A DNA stretch of 64,000 bases from Loripinus fragilis. Its lineage: Eukaryota > Mollusca > Bivalvia > Lucinida > Lucinidae. Made by a program: the position numbers and the translations under genes. The stretch lies in assembly GCA_964019695.1 (NCBI GenBank), contig OZ026530.1, forward strand, positions 32,532,690 through 32,596,689, given 5' to 3'. Positions 46,728 to 57,465 of this stretch are shown here, piece after piece (the first letter of the stretch is position 1; each line of letters starts with the position of its first letter). The notes under the pieces were generated by a model, which was given only the letters and a program-made list of their open reading frames with translations, was not told the origin of the DNA and did no database searches.

Positions 46728-49700
46728 TTTTTAGCAGTTTACAAAAGTCATTCTCTAGCGCGTACAGGGACGCAACTTGCCTAAAATTAATAGTCTGCAC
46801 TTAAAAATAGCGTATGCTGATGAATAACCTAGGTGAGACACCGTAAGGCTGAGAGTAGTAATGCACGACACCATTTCTACTGATGAGACGCCACAAAATG
46901 AAAATGCGGCATCACGGTCCGCGCGCCACGATATAACACACTCTAGGTAGTGGTGTACAATATAAAATCTTTAAAAAATCAGGGCCTCCTTTTTACTTCG
47001 TTTTTGGGTGCCGAACCTTCAAAGAAAGTAATGCCACCATAAACATGATAACACCTGTCACAATTGGAAACACCTGCCACAATTGGAATTAGGCAGATGA
47101 GAACTGCTTTTCTACACGCTCTTTGTATACGTATTACCATGAATAAAACTGGCATATAATAATTGTATAGTTTCGGTTTAATACGTACGCTAATGCGTTT
47201 TTGTGTAAGCGGTAGCTGTATGTATACGTCCCTGACGAAATAAATAAAGTAGTTGTCGACGGCAGCTGAACGCCGTTTAAATTTGTAAATTCCAAAGGAA
47301 GAGAATCAAAAAAGGGACGCAATCCAATACGGAGACTGATAAATATGGACAGAAACAATCAAGTTTGCTAAGCCGCCCGAAATTACTCGAAACCAAGACT
47401 CGAAAGTGAACTGCGTCCTTTTAGGCCCTTATATGACTTATAGGTCTTAAAGGGTATCGTTATGAATCATTTTTTATGAATTTTCTAGTAAAAAAAGGAA
47501 TTTCGCCCTCCAATCTTTCCAGACCCCCGCCCACTATGGCCCCTCTTCCCGCCCCCTCTACTCCCGCTTCCCGCCCCCTCTACCCCCGATTCCGCACCCT
47601 TTACCCCCGATTCCGCACCCTCTATCCCCGTACCCCCGCCCCCCCTGTCCACCCCCTCAAAGAGCATCGATATTTTATAGCTTCTTAAATTTAAATGCAC
47701 AAATTTGTCTTTTGAATAAAAATACTAAAAATATTGAGTATGATCAGGACATACCACAATCACAAACTGCAGGCAAACCCATGGCATCGTGAGGAAGAGC
47801 CACACAACAATCACGAGACACCAGGAAAACAAACAAACCGAAGCAACCAGCTCTATCTTCCCCATTGAGATGATTGCAAAACTAGAATGGTCATAAAACA
47901 ACGCACAAGAAAACATAGAACAATTACAGAATTCCACAATGGGAGTAACAATCAACAACAAATCAACACCAACAGAACCACCGCCCCAAAACGGACAGCA
48001 GCCAAAGCCACCGGGAGCTTAAATCTAAAATATATAACACTGTTATCGTCACTTTAAAGTCGAACCCCAAGTGTTGGGATGCTACTGATTAAACATTTAG
48101 ACCTAAATTTACCATCATGACCAATATAAATGAAATCCATATAGGTCTTTATATTATAGATTCTAAAATAAACTTTAATGGATAAAAAAAACTTAGGAAT
48201 GTGGGACAGAAAGACAAATGAATGAATGTATGAATGAATGGACGAATGAAAGGCAAAATTTCATTCCCACACATACTTCATTTAATCGGAGCAGCTTCGC
48301 ATACAAGTCACCACATCTAAATACTATGCTAGTATTGAAGACCGCGAAATTACCTAGTTCTTAGCCTAGAAAAGGTGGGAAAAATCTGAGAATCATGTAA
48401 ACCAGATCTACAACTTCATTGCATGACAACAACATTTGAAAACTTAAAAAAAAAGATCAGTATACAAGTACAGGATTATTTGGGCCTCGTCGCAACAAAA
48501 CCTGTCTTCGTTGTTTCCGACAAAGTGAGATTGAAACCAGCCTGCTCAGCTACATGGACTAGCTAGAGAATTGAAATTTCGCTTGTAGCAAGTTTTGATA
48601 TGGTACTTTCCAAAAAAAAAACGAATAACAAAGGCGCTGACTAGACTGCGCGGATGCACAGGCTGGTCTGCGCCTTTGTTGTTCAAAACCTCCGAAGACC
48701 GGTTTTCTCGCGACTAGGTCCATTTGTGCACATGATGTTACCCTATATACAGACTTCAGTTCACAAAGGGATGAAAATAGCTCAGTACTATATAGTAGCC
48801 CGAAAGAGCATCTTCAGACCATGGTAGTCATGGAGCATTCTGCAATACTTTCGACCCTTTGTCATTAAGATCTTTGTTTTGTCTATTTTTGAGTGGCTGT
48901 TTTACATGGGTTTTATTGTACCTCTTGAGTCATTAGATGACTTGCTTTCTGTAGCAGAGCTGGTCTTAGATTCTGTACTATAAGTTCTCTCAGTAGTCGG
49001 TTGAGTAGATGTTCTTGAATTGTATGTAGTAGAACTGTGTAAACCTAGAAAATAAACATATGTATTTATGGTCACTTACTTCTCTCTTTTAAAGAGCTAA
49101 TTGAAATTAACAATAGCGTTGGATATCTCAACCTCAACGTAACTGCTTTTACAGAATTGTGTAAGCGTAAATCAAGAACAGAAAAGTGTCTTTTAGTAGA
49201 ACATTATATATTAATACTGATGCAATATTACCAACTGCCTTAGTGTGATAATTGGTAACAACTCCCAGATAGATAGTCTACTTGGTAGATCTTCTAGGCT
49301 GTATATGACAGAATTGAATGAATAAAGATATTTACGAGGGCTGTTCAAATATGAATGCAAGTAGCTTCATAACTTTCGACACATATTTGCTACAACAAAA
49401 TGGTTTGCATTTCTATTAAGGATTATATGTCACCTTTAAACTGGTAGCAGACTTAAAGAAAAATAAAGTATACTTATCGAGTTATAGCCCTTTCAATGAG
49501 GGTCACCTTATTATACTAACAAACTCAATGCTTCGAACATACCAGTGATATTGACGAGCGTATAATTCTTCGATAAATCGGTGAAATTTCTTGAAAATTT
49601 TAAAGAAGTATCCCCATATACTTATGTAATGATTTTGCGAAATTTGAGAAAATCTGACATGTTTTTTTGTAAAATTACATCGAATCGTCTCCTTATGTTT

Positions 49701-52700
49701 GAAAATAAATGGTCAACACAGCACCACCTTTAATTTGCGGTCAAACTTTTCTCTGACACAATGCACGAAGCAACATTTAAACTAGTTTTAACTCAAAGAC
49801 AATATGTTGATCGCTCATAATGAGTTGTTGCTACAAATCATGAAGGATAGTGGGTAATTTTTAAACGCTAAAAAGCATTTTTATTAAGTCAAAACTGCCT
49901 TAAGTAAAGGGGCTATAGAACTTATACTTAATTTTGTTGCCATAACATTGCGGTTTTAATCTAAATTTGAACGTTAACTTTAAGTTTTACCAAAATGGGC
50001 ATTATTTACAATAAAATTACTCACCTGGTCTTGAGGACTAGACAGATTGAACATATTTTAATTAATGTAAACACGTCATTAACAAGCAGAAAAATGCTTT
50101 AAAAATGATATAAAATGTGATAACTCTGTAAATAGAGGACAGAGCGTTTTGAAAACTTCCTAATGACATATTAAGCATGTTTTAAGCAAAACGCAAAGAA
50201 AAATACACAGCTATGTTCATTATTGCATCACCAGAAGATAAATCAAAATGACGTTTATCTTAAAACTAATGACGTCACAAACGTGCATGTTTACTCAAAA
50301 TTGAAACATGGTTATATAAACTTTTTCCTACAAGCAACTTTGTCAACGTACCTTTAACTTGCATCTAAGATTTGGTGCCATTTGTCTCAAACTTACAAAG
50401 ATATGACACTATATCCGCACATGTACCAAAACGTGTATGGCAATTTGCTTCAGAAAAACTTCAGTATACAGGAATGGCCTTTATATAAGCCTCTGTAACT
50501 CGAGAAATATAGTAAGTGTTTCTTTATGTTTGATGCCATTTTAAAGGCGACAAATAGTTCTTTCCAGAAAGGTATGACATTTTGTCGGAGCAAACATGTT
50601 AAGAAAGTTATGAAGCTACTTGCATTCATATATTAAACAGCCCTCGTATATGGATACAATATCACCAGCTACAGGAATTAAGGTTGGTTTGATAATCAGT
50701 AACATACGATATTTCAGATGGCCTCTGCTAGTAAATGTTTAAGTGAGTATGATCAGAAAATAACACAATCACACACTGCAGACCAACCCATGGCACCGCA
50801 AAGAAGAGCCACAGAACATTTATAGCAAAACACATCTTTAAGACAATAATAACAAAGCAACAAGCTTTTCCTTTCTCTTCAAGATGATTGCTAAACTAGA
50901 ATTGGCACAAAGTAATGCCAATCACAGAACCCCACAAACAATGGGAAGCACATTAAACAATAGATCAACAACAACATAACCACTGCCTTAGAATGGACAG
51001 TAGCTTAAGCCATCGTGTGGTCTTTGGAGCACTCTGAGAATAGAAATACAATATTACCAGCTACGTGTGCATATGCTGGTGTAATGATTGGCAACATTTG
51101 ATATCTCATATAGTCTTTCTAGTAGATGTATATGGAGAAACTATGTAAACAGATAATATTAATATGGATGCACTATCACCAAATACCTGTGGCTATTACT
51201 CATTAGTAGGAATTAAAGTTTTTAAGGAATGTATATGTCCTAAAGTTGTTTGTTTATAGAGCCATGCCACAAAAATGATATAAGTACACGTTTATTAACT
51301 TTATTCGCGTAAATGTAACGTAAGAGTTGATGACGTTCGTACCAGGCAACGTTACGATTTCTGTTGAAATATTGTCTTCTTTAATAAAGAAATTAGCAGA
51401 TGACAAGAACAATCAAAAATATATGAAACTTATGAGATATATATGGTACATAAACTAACCACTCACTTGACATGCAAACTCCTCCTTTTTAAACTATATT
51501 CTTAAAAGCTAGCTTTGAGGTTTACGCCTTTACCTGTCATGCTTGTTTGGCTCACACTAGATGTTCTCGGTGGATTCGTTGTTTTCTTCCTCCTAGGCGT
51601 AGTTGTGCTCCTCTTGATTCTTGTTGTTATGGTAGCCGTCGTCGTGGAGGTCGTTGTAGTCGGACACTTGCATCCATACGTGACGGCAAAATCCGGACAA
51701 TGGTTGGTCTGGAAGTTCTTGCCTGGCTTGCACGAAAGTCCCAAAACTACAGTACAATACGCAGTGTATATTGAGCTGTTTTTAAAGGCACCTATCGCTT
51801 CCCCTTTCTCGTCCGCGCAGTCTATAAACAGTCTGGAGATGTCTGGACAGAAAGCAGTTAATGTTGTGCTGTTCCATTGCTCAGTATCCGTCCTAAATAG
51901 AACTATTTATATATTCAACATGATAATCATATTATGTGAATAGAGGTTTCAAATTTATGTGCATGCCCTAATAAAGGTGGCGGTCATACTAGATAATGAC
52001 TTACAATTATGTTCATGCCTGCAGAATGGAGATGGTCCTGTTGTTTTTAGCATGAGTATATATTTTTACATACTCTAAATTTAATGAACATGTAGTCCTT
52101 TGATTGATTTGCTTATTTACGATATTTTACTTTAATTATTTCATTTTTCATGTCATTGGCAGGCAGAGTTGGGGTAATTAAAACTTTAATTATAATTAAT
52201 TGTAATTTAATTACATTTTCTAAAGTAATTGCATGTAATTGTAATTAAGACATTTCTTTAATTACTGTAATTGAATGTAATTAATTACATGGCCAAAAAT
52301 GGGAGTAATTAACAATTACTTTCAATTACTTTTTAAGTACATGTACTTTTCAGCTCAGTTATGAACCTCTGTTACTAAAGATTATCATAGATACTTAAAA
52401 TACTGCTAAATGAATTGTTCTTGGCCTTTGTAAATGCATATATAATTTGCTGTACTAGTTGAATGCAACATGAAACAAATGAGAATTGGGACTAGTCATA
52501 CTCACTAGTATCTATAGACATTAAAATAGAATATAGCAATTTTTCCGCAGGTCGACACAGACTGTATGTTACTTCTACTATTCCTTTTTTAAGCAAATTA
52601 GTTATTCTTTGTTTATCTTCTTATAAAAGATATGTCTTTGTGACAATCAACCTTTAATAGTTAAGTTACCAAAACAATACAAAAACAAAGAAGGTGTGAA

Positions 52701-52901
52701 AATCTCAACAATAGTATTTATTCAGACAATAGTGTTGGTTAGTGAATTGACTCCTTGAAGGCATTTTGTTAAATTTTCACACCTAGGATCAACACACTCA
52801 TATGTTAAGGTGCATGACTATCTATCCACTAGACTATTTAAAGTCCTTAAACTACTCATTTGCCATTTTCAACAACAACAACAACAACAATATTAATAAT
52901 A

Positions 52902-52942
<41 letters not shown>

Positions 52943-55900
52943 CTTTAAAAAGTGATTGTATACATGTGGATCGGCTAAGATGTTTTATTCAAATGTGGAT
53001 TGCCTAACCCAGATGAAGAAAGTGGAATTGGAGTACATAATAGAGAATAGCTCTCCAGACATCATTGGATTGACAGAAATATATCCAAAAAACTGTGTTT
53101 ACGACTTAGATGAGAGCGCTTTTATATGCAAGACATTTTCCTCACTGTCTATAGTTTAATTTTGATAAAACATGATATTAAGCATGTAGTAGTTTAGTAT
53201 GATCACTTGACCATTATGTAAGCCAACAAAATACATATATAGCTTATCAGCTTATTAAAAGTGATTGTCCTGTCCAGATTTTAAGGAAAATTAATGAAAA
53301 ATTTAAAGATATAATACAGACTGTTGGTTTACCTTACTAGTTTTACTGTTTTTTCTGGAGATATTAAAAAAAAGCTCTGAAAAAAAAGCTCTGAAAATGA
53401 CCATTCAACTGGTCATTTTCAGAGCTTTTTTTTCTTCGTCCCTCCGACTCTAAATCTGAAATAAAAATTCCCGTAAATCAATTAAGCTGTTTAAATTTAC
53501 ATTGGCAGCTTTGGACTGAGACTGGTATTCTTTTTTACATCTGAACGTTCATCTTCTATATACGGTGTGTGCAGATCATCTGATGCTTGCCTATGCAAAA
53601 AGCAAACAAAATATCAACAACAAAAGAACTCTTGATGGCTCGTACTAACTAAATACATGTGAATACAGGACTGGGTCCTAAAATGTGATTCAGAAAATTA
53701 AATTGAAATTTACTCATTCAGTGAACCTGGTGCCTATCATTGTTAATAAAAAAAAAAAAAAAAAATAGATGTTCCAATGATGACCAAACTAGCGACCTCT
53801 TGCTTGTCAAGCCAGCATTTCAACAGGCTAGTAATATTTCTTTTTGTACTTTTTTGCAAACTTTCAGAACTCATAGGGCCACACAGATTTTTTATCAACA
53901 ATTTTTGAAAACTGTTATTCTCTGGCATTTAAGCTAGTTTTACAAAATAATTTCCGTGGTTTATCGTCCACAGTTGTAAGACTTTTCTCAAGCCAATGTG
54001 TATTCCTGAACTTTTTTTCTGCAGTTAACAGCTTGTTTTAGAACTTTGGCAATTACCCCCCTTCCCCACCCCATACAAAAATTAATAATAGTTTCTGTAT
54101 TTTTCTTATGTGATCATGTCATCAATCACAAAACACAATAACTAATTTTGTACATTTCATTTCGTTTAAGTTGCATCATATCACTTACCAATAATTTGAT
54201 ACAAGAGGAAAAAATAAGATCAACCTAATAGACATATATTGAATTTAGAATATCAAGGTTACTCAGACTTTTTAGGAGATTTTAACTCATTTCCAATATC
54301 TCTGAAATCAAAATCTGATGAAGCTCTCTAAGTGGCAGAGAAATGTAAATGTAATGTAAGTAATTACATTTGGCAAAGTAATTATATGTAATTAATTACT
54401 TTGCTCAAAAGCCATGTAATTGTAATTGTAATTTAATTGAACAATTTCCAATGTAACCGTATGCAATTAATTACTTTTCAAAGTAATTGACCCCAAGTCT
54501 GTTGACAGGAAAGTTGCCTGTTGGAAATCATAGTAATTTTAGTAACTTTATAACACAAGTTGAGTAAGAGAAAAACAAAAACTCTGAGATCCTCCAAGTT
54601 TTCTTTCATGGTGGCGTTAGTCACCGTGACATACAATCTTGAACATCTAGAGAGGAGTCTTAACGACTTATAATGTGCTGAGAACAACGTTTTATTAATG
54701 AGCCGTGACATGTGATTTCAAACAATGAGCAATTTGACAAGCGTAGATTCGGGCGGGCCTCTACAGCTTCCTTTTAAGCTTAGAAACTCCAAAATTAATA
54801 ATGTTCAGTCAGTAGCTTAACATTAATAGAATATTCAAACGACTAGCAAAGACTCTGATCAGACTGCGCGTATGCGCTGGCTGGTCTGACCCTTTGCTGG
54901 TCGCACAAACCAAATTGTTGGAAATCTCATTCCACGGCTCAAATTTTGTGTATTTTTCTACCTAGCTATCAACCCATATAAAGCTTTTATATTTCCATTG
55001 CTATGACAGTCACAGAAAATTAAAATTATTTACTTTGCTGGATAATAAAATATCGCCTTGAAATAACTTAAAATAAAAATTTCAGACAGATGTATAGAGA
55101 GAGAATGAGAAAGTACCAGTTGTTGGATGCTGATGGATGTGTCTCATTGACTACTTGACTTCTCTGTGCCTGGCACGCGGTGGCGTCTGATCTGTATGCT
55201 GCAAATATGACAAGCATAGATCTAGATAAAACAACATACGTGAAAAAATGCGGGGATCAAGGAAGTTTTGCCAGAGTTGGTCCAACTCTGACGTTTTTTT
55301 TTCTTTCAGATAACGAGGGAGAGAGAATCTAAATACCACTAAAAGTAGGCAATCATCGGCCAGCTGGCGGGCCTATGATGGTCCAACATTGAATGCTGGC
55401 ATGGTTTTTCAGAGGATATGGACCAGTATTGCTAAGAAACCCTATATTTTTTTGTGATTTTTCAGGGGGGGGGGGGGGTGGTATCGGACGCCCTGCCCCC
55501 CCCCCCCCCACTGGATCCGCCCATGGTAAAATGTGTATATTTTCAAATCTATCTTTAGGTGCTCAAAAGAACTGCCCATTGAGGCGTTTTTTGAGTACCT
55601 AAAACATATACATTGTATATATTTAGCATATGATTTTGTTTTGCACCTTGGTGCATAGCAGTGTCGAATAATTTCAATAGCAGTGGACAAGTGGACACTA
55701 CATTAACAGGCGCACTCCTTTAAATAAGCATTCGGAGAGCGCAACAGTAGACAAAATGCACATCCATTGTAGGTAATGTAAAACAGTCAAGCATGTAGAT
55801 TTTTCTTTGGATTCTTTCCTTTTCCTCATGCATTCTACGCTTATAAAAGTTAATTGTTATGTGACAGATGTGATATACATGTAATGCTGAAACACCAACT

Positions 55901-56709
55901 GCTGTCATTGATGTCAAAAAGCATTTTATGGTTACACTTCTAATGGTTTATCGGTCCTTCAATTAAACAGAGAATCATATAACGCACTCTTATCTATAGG
56001 TCTGATTCCAAGTACTAAAACAACTGAATTACTGAAACGGCTTCAACTTAAGCTGACATACATGCACAATAGAGAAGCCGCCGTGGTGTAGGGGATAAGC
56101 CTAAGCCTTCTAAACCAGGGGTCGCAGGTTCGATTCCCAGCTTCTCCATAAAACCACTTGCGGTTATCCTTTGGGTGTTCCCGTTATAAAATCAACACAC
56201 AAGTCTTAAACCAACCCGTCGGAACTAGTTTCTATCCAGAAAAGACACAAAAAGTTTTTATACATGCATCATAGACTCAAAACACTTACCCACGACATAT
56301 GTTTAAGAAAAATTACTCTTATCTGGAGGTCTGTTGAATAATTTTTGTGGCCGTGTTCCTTGGCTATCTCCAGTACTGGCCGGGTGGGCATATGGTTTTG
56401 TGCTTTTTATGTCCAGGAACAACTGTAGACTCAACCGGCAGTGATTCTGGTTTTAAAGCGTCTCAAAAGACGGAGCCACGGCTTAAAATCTCATCCGACA
56501 GACTGGGAGAAGCCGGGAATCGAACCTGCGACTCCTAGCTTACAAGACATACGTTTATCCCCTACACCAGGCCTGTTGAATATTATTTTAATAATTTTAG
56601 AAGGATGCCACACATCGAACAATATCTTACATATACTTGCATGGAACTTACCAAATGTAACAGCCAAAATCAAGAAAGCAAAGAAACAGAAAGTGTTTCC
56701 ATTATCCAT
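38968..56709 (-). CDS. Five-exon gene: type I membrane protein with Cys-rich ectodomain and mucin-like stalk, family unknown
   Basis: The CDS joins 56709-56652, 55198-55117, 51892-51534, 49044-48922 and 39125-38968. These are 58, 82, 359, 123 and 158 nt, totalling 780 nt (259 residues plus stop). All four introns are GT-AG and the phases run 1, 2, 1, 1 without a break. The start ATG has A at -3 and G at +4. Residues 1-20 form a hydrophobic signal peptide. Residues about 21-123 are an ectodomain with Cys at 28, 62, 72, 93, 101, 112, 121 and 123, and N-glycosylation sequons at N37, N46, N54 and N85. Residues 124-207 are Thr/Ser/Pro-rich with basic patches, like an O-glycosylated stalk. Residues 215-242 are one transmembrane helix (G215, G219, G223 in GxxxGxxxG spacing), followed by a short Lys/Gln/Asn tail. 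The likely place is the cell surface. I recognise no family, so adhesion or receptor roles are only inference. Further small exons or alternative splicing cannot be excluded. Confidence 0.85.
41005..41870 (+). repeat. Pearl-like block inside the left TIR element
   Basis: GCAAACTTTGTTTGTGG, then (GTCC)n at 41048-41085, then three units of about 191 bp starting near 41308, 41498 and 41689 (TGATGGA..AATTTGATA, ATGCATGAAGGAGTTT). The mirror copy lies at about 45775-46610. Confidence 0.7.
42279..42500 (-). mobile_element. Repeat family C copy in the left TIR element
   Basis: AGTGAGTATGATCAGGAAA, TGCAGACAAACC and GAGGAAGAGCCACA define the family. The mirror copy lies at 45100-45339. Confidence 0.65.
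42687..42870 (+). mobile_element. tRNA-derived SINE (family 1) in the left TIR element
   Basis: The tRNA-like head has an A box (GTGGCTCAGCGGTAGAGTG) and a B box (GGGTTCGAGCC), then a body and an (AAAC)n tail. A perfect 11-bp duplication, AAATCAGCATA, flanks it at 42676-42686 and 42871-42881, the signature of LINE-driven retroposition. Confidence 0.9.
42922..43287. mobile_element. TTAA-flanked MITE, copy 3, nested in the left TIR element
   Basis: 366 bp with TTAA at 42918-42921 and 43288-43291. The right TIR element keeps the uninterrupted site with a single TTAA (near 44685-44692), which proves insertion and target duplication directly. This accounts for nearly all of the length difference between the two TIR elements (3929 against 3561 bp). 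Confidence 0.93.
43728..43850 (+). repeat. Subterminal G-rich repeats of the left TIR element
   Basis: About five to six units of 22 bp, GGGGGAGGGAAGTGGGGG plus a GAAA- or AGAA-type link, with G runs spaced for G-quadruplex folding. The mirror lies at 44120-44242. Confidence 0.85.
44735..44919 (-). mobile_element. tRNA-derived SINE (family 1) in the right TIR element
   Basis: This is the same insertion as at 42687-42870, seen on the other arm with the same 11-bp target duplication (44724-44734, 44920-44930). It therefore inserted before the host element was copied. Confidence 0.88.
45100..45339 (+). mobile_element. Repeat family C copy in the right TIR element
   Basis: Mirror image of 42279-42500, in the same place within the host element. 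Confidence 0.65.
47733..48020 (-). mobile_element. Repeat family C copy in intron 4
   Basis: Independent copy (GAGTATGATCAGGACATACC to GGACAGCAGCCAAAGCCACC) just outside the right TIR element. Confidence 0.68.
48478..48725 (+). mobile_element. MITE-D copy in intron 4
   Basis: GGCCTCGTCGCAACAAAACC to CCGGTTTTCTCGCGACTAGG, with inner hairpin GGCGCTGACTAGACTGCGCG. Confidence 0.72.
48832..48921. mobile_element. Half of a MITE-H at the exon 4 donor
   Basis: It matches the right half of 27545-27753 (GGAGCATTCTGCAATACTTT to GGTTTTATTGTA). Its outer end coincides with the exon 4/intron 4 boundary at 48921/48922. Confidence 0.78.
48922..49044 (-). CDS. Exon 4 of the five-exon gene (Ser/Thr stalk)
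   Basis: The acceptor follows TATTTTCTAG. The 123 nt encode residues 168-207, almost half Ser or Thr, with no Cys and no hydrophobic stretch, continuing the mucin-like stalk. The donor AGAG|GTACAAT falls at the terminus of an adjacent half MITE (48832-48921), so the T of the GT dinucleotide and the bases after it appear to be transposon-derived. Confidence 0.83.
49335..50646. mobile_element. Mariner-type non-autonomous element, copy 2, in intron 3 of the five-exon gene
   Basis: The terminal inverted repeats are the same as in copy 1, and TA occurs at 49333-49334 and 50647-50648. At 1312 bp it is in the opposite orientation to copy 1, with similar content throughout and no transposase frame. 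The two copies together define a family. Confidence 0.85.
50740..51020 (-). mobile_element. Repeat family C copy in intron 3
   Basis: It has the same markers (GTGAGTATGATCAGAAAATA, GCAGACCAACCCATGGCACC) and lies just outside the mariner-type element. Confidence 0.65.
51534..51892 (-). CDS. Exon 3 of the five-exon gene (Cys-rich domain and start of Thr-rich stalk)
   Basis: The acceptor follows TCTATTTAG and the donor is ACAG|GTAAAG. The exon encodes residues 48-166: seven of the eight ectodomain cysteines, two sequons, then a run rich in Thr, Arg, Lys and Pro. The opposite strand also has a long open frame here (51515-51943), but it is a shadow produced by the simple ACN codon usage. Confidence 0.88.
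52868..52942 (+). repeat. (AAC)n(AAT)n microsatellite
   Basis: CAACAACAACAACAA followed by a long TAA/AAT run. It lies between intronic sequence and the LINE fragment. Confidence 0.95.
52950..53157 (+). pseudogene. LINE endonuclease N-terminal fragment
   Basis: The frame reads YSNVDCL, then an ELE...II stretch, PDIIGLTE and YPKN, the opening of the apurinic-type endonuclease domain of LINE ORF2. The E of GLTE is a catalytic residue in that family. It stops after about 65 residues, with no further LINE sequence visible. It lies in intron 2, antisense to the gene. Confidence 0.75.
53365..53440. repeat. Perfect hairpin AAAAAGCTCTGAAAATGACC
   Basis: The 20-base arm is repeated inverted to about 53435, with a CATTCAACTG-type loop. 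The A-rich left arm is partly doubled. Confidence 0.8.
54699..54941 (+). mobile_element. MITE-A copy in intron 2
   Basis: TGAGCCGTGACATG to ATTCCACGGCTCA, 243 bp, with the standard internal hairpin. Confidence 0.8.
55117..55198 (-). CDS. Exon 2 of the five-exon gene
   Basis: The acceptor is preceded by TATTTGCAG and the donor is CTG|GTACTT. The 82 nt encode the first ectodomain Cys (C28) and the sequon at N37, and they open the Trp47 codon that exon 3 completes, creating the sequon at N46. The donor is weaker than average, but the phase fit on both sides supports it. Confidence 0.8.
56077..56245 (+). mobile_element. tRNA-derived SINE (family 2)
   Basis: GAGAAGC at the start can pair with GCTTCTC at 56143-56149; between them lie a TGGTGTAGGGGATAAGC A box and a GGTTCGATTCCC B box. 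The T stem is poorly paired and related heads occur at 56572 and 60580 with shared bodies, so this is a SINE head and not a working tRNA gene. Confidence 0.7.
56346..56572 (-). mobile_element. tRNA-derived SINE (family 2) in intron 1 of the five-exon gene
   Basis: The head (A box TGGTGTAGGGGATAA, B box GGTTCGATTCCC) lies at the high-coordinate end and the body runs down to 56346. The 10-bp duplication CTGTTGAATA occurs at 56331-56340 and 56573-56582. Confidence 0.83.
56652..56709 (-). CDS. Exon 1 of the five-exon gene (signal peptide)
   Basis: This exon encodes residues 1-19 plus the first base of codon 20, starting MDNGN and running into a Phe/Leu/Ala/Ile-rich core typical of a signal peptide. 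The donor reads TTTG|GTAAGTT, a strong consensus. It joins in phase 1 to exon 2 and completes an Ala codon at a plausible signal peptidase position. Confidence 0.85.
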
Positions 56710-57164
56710 GTTTTAAAGTTTAACACATATTAGATGTCATTTATTTTGATTTCGTATTGCCAAGTGATCGAGTATTACCGAGTACCTTATTACATCTCGA
56801 AAACAGCCTATCATTTCATACTCATCTGTTCGTCGTTCGACGGAAAGACCAAACTGATATACGTTATAATTCGTTTACACTTTCAATGATAAATTTAACC
56901 CTTTTTATACTGATAAATTCTTCCATTACTTTTGACATAATGAGCCTGCGATGGCTCATTGAACATATCAAGGGGTTACAGGTTAGCATTTCTAAATCAA
57001 GAAGCACTTAAGTTTCTTGAGAATACTTTAATCCTGGCAAACAGCGCAGACCCTACTGAAATGCAGCATATTTTCATCATGGTTTGCCAAAGTACCTGTT
57101 TAGCGGGTTCCAGAAAAAAAAGGTTAAGACGTGTTACTCTTCCAGTAAGCGCTTAAACACACGT

Positions 57165-57330
57165 TGCATTCCACCGAGCGCTAAAAAAACTACGCGCTCC
57201 CTTTTATCTCAAGCCCAATGAGCGTTTAAGACTGTGTGGTATCCAGCGAACTCTTAAAGACTGTGTTGCGTCCATTGAGCGCTATAAGACTGTGCCGCTT
57301 CCAATGAACTCTTAAAGACTGCTTGGCAGG
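57165..57330 (+). repeat. Minisatellite, unit about 31 bp
   Basis: GAGCGCTTAAAGACTGTGT-type words recur five times (GAGCGCTAA, GAGCGTTTAAGACTG, GAACTCTTAAAGACTG, GAGCGCTATAAGACTG, GAACTCTTAAAGACTG). Confidence 0.7.
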
Positions 57331-57465
57331 CAGGTTGGGTTTGGTATGTAGGTGAGTCCAAGGAAGGTAGGTCTAAGGACGGTAGATATGTAGGTAAGTA
57401 GTTTGGTAGTAGGTAGTAGGTACAAACGTAGTAGGTTGGTAAGCAGGCAGGCATATAAGTAGGAA
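57330..57465 (+). repeat. GGTA/GGCA-rich simple sequence
   Basis: GGCAGGCAGGTTGG, GTAGGTAAGTAG and TAGTAGGTAGTAGGTA form a degenerate tetranucleotide stretch. Confidence 0.7.

Larger units (their letters stand above)
44098..47658 (-). mobile_element. 3.6-kb TIR element with 6-bp target duplication, right copy (inverted)
   Basis: This is the inverse of the left copy, differing in the stretches I compared only by occasional substitutions. It has its own target duplication, AAAGAG, at 44092-44097 and 47659-47664. It lacks the TTAA MITE. It carries the same SINE-C, tRNA-SINE and pearl-like block, so those predate the split. The spacer between the two elements is about 210 bp of unique intron sequence. 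Confidence 0.87.
51893..55116 (-). other. Intron 2 of the five-exon gene
   Basis: It holds two GTAATTAATTAC-type AT-rich repeats (52175-52340, 54340-54500), the microsatellite, the LINE endonuclease piece, the 53365 hairpin and a MITE-A. The rest is AT-rich and unrecognised. Confidence 0.6.

Noticed and set aside
39953..47658. Simple inverted duplication or assembly palindrome
   Set aside because: Each arm has its own different 6-bp flanking duplication and only one arm carries the TTAA MITE, which fits two insertions better; long reads would still be decisive.
51515..51943. 142-residue plus-strand open frame
   Set aside because: Exactly antisense to exon 3 of the five-exon gene; the Val/Leu richness reflects reading Thr codons backwards.
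56077..56150. Possible genuine tRNA gene (Arg-like TCT anticodon)
   Set aside because: The acceptor pairs, but the T and anticodon stems do not, and related heads with shared bodies elsewhere show it is a SINE.
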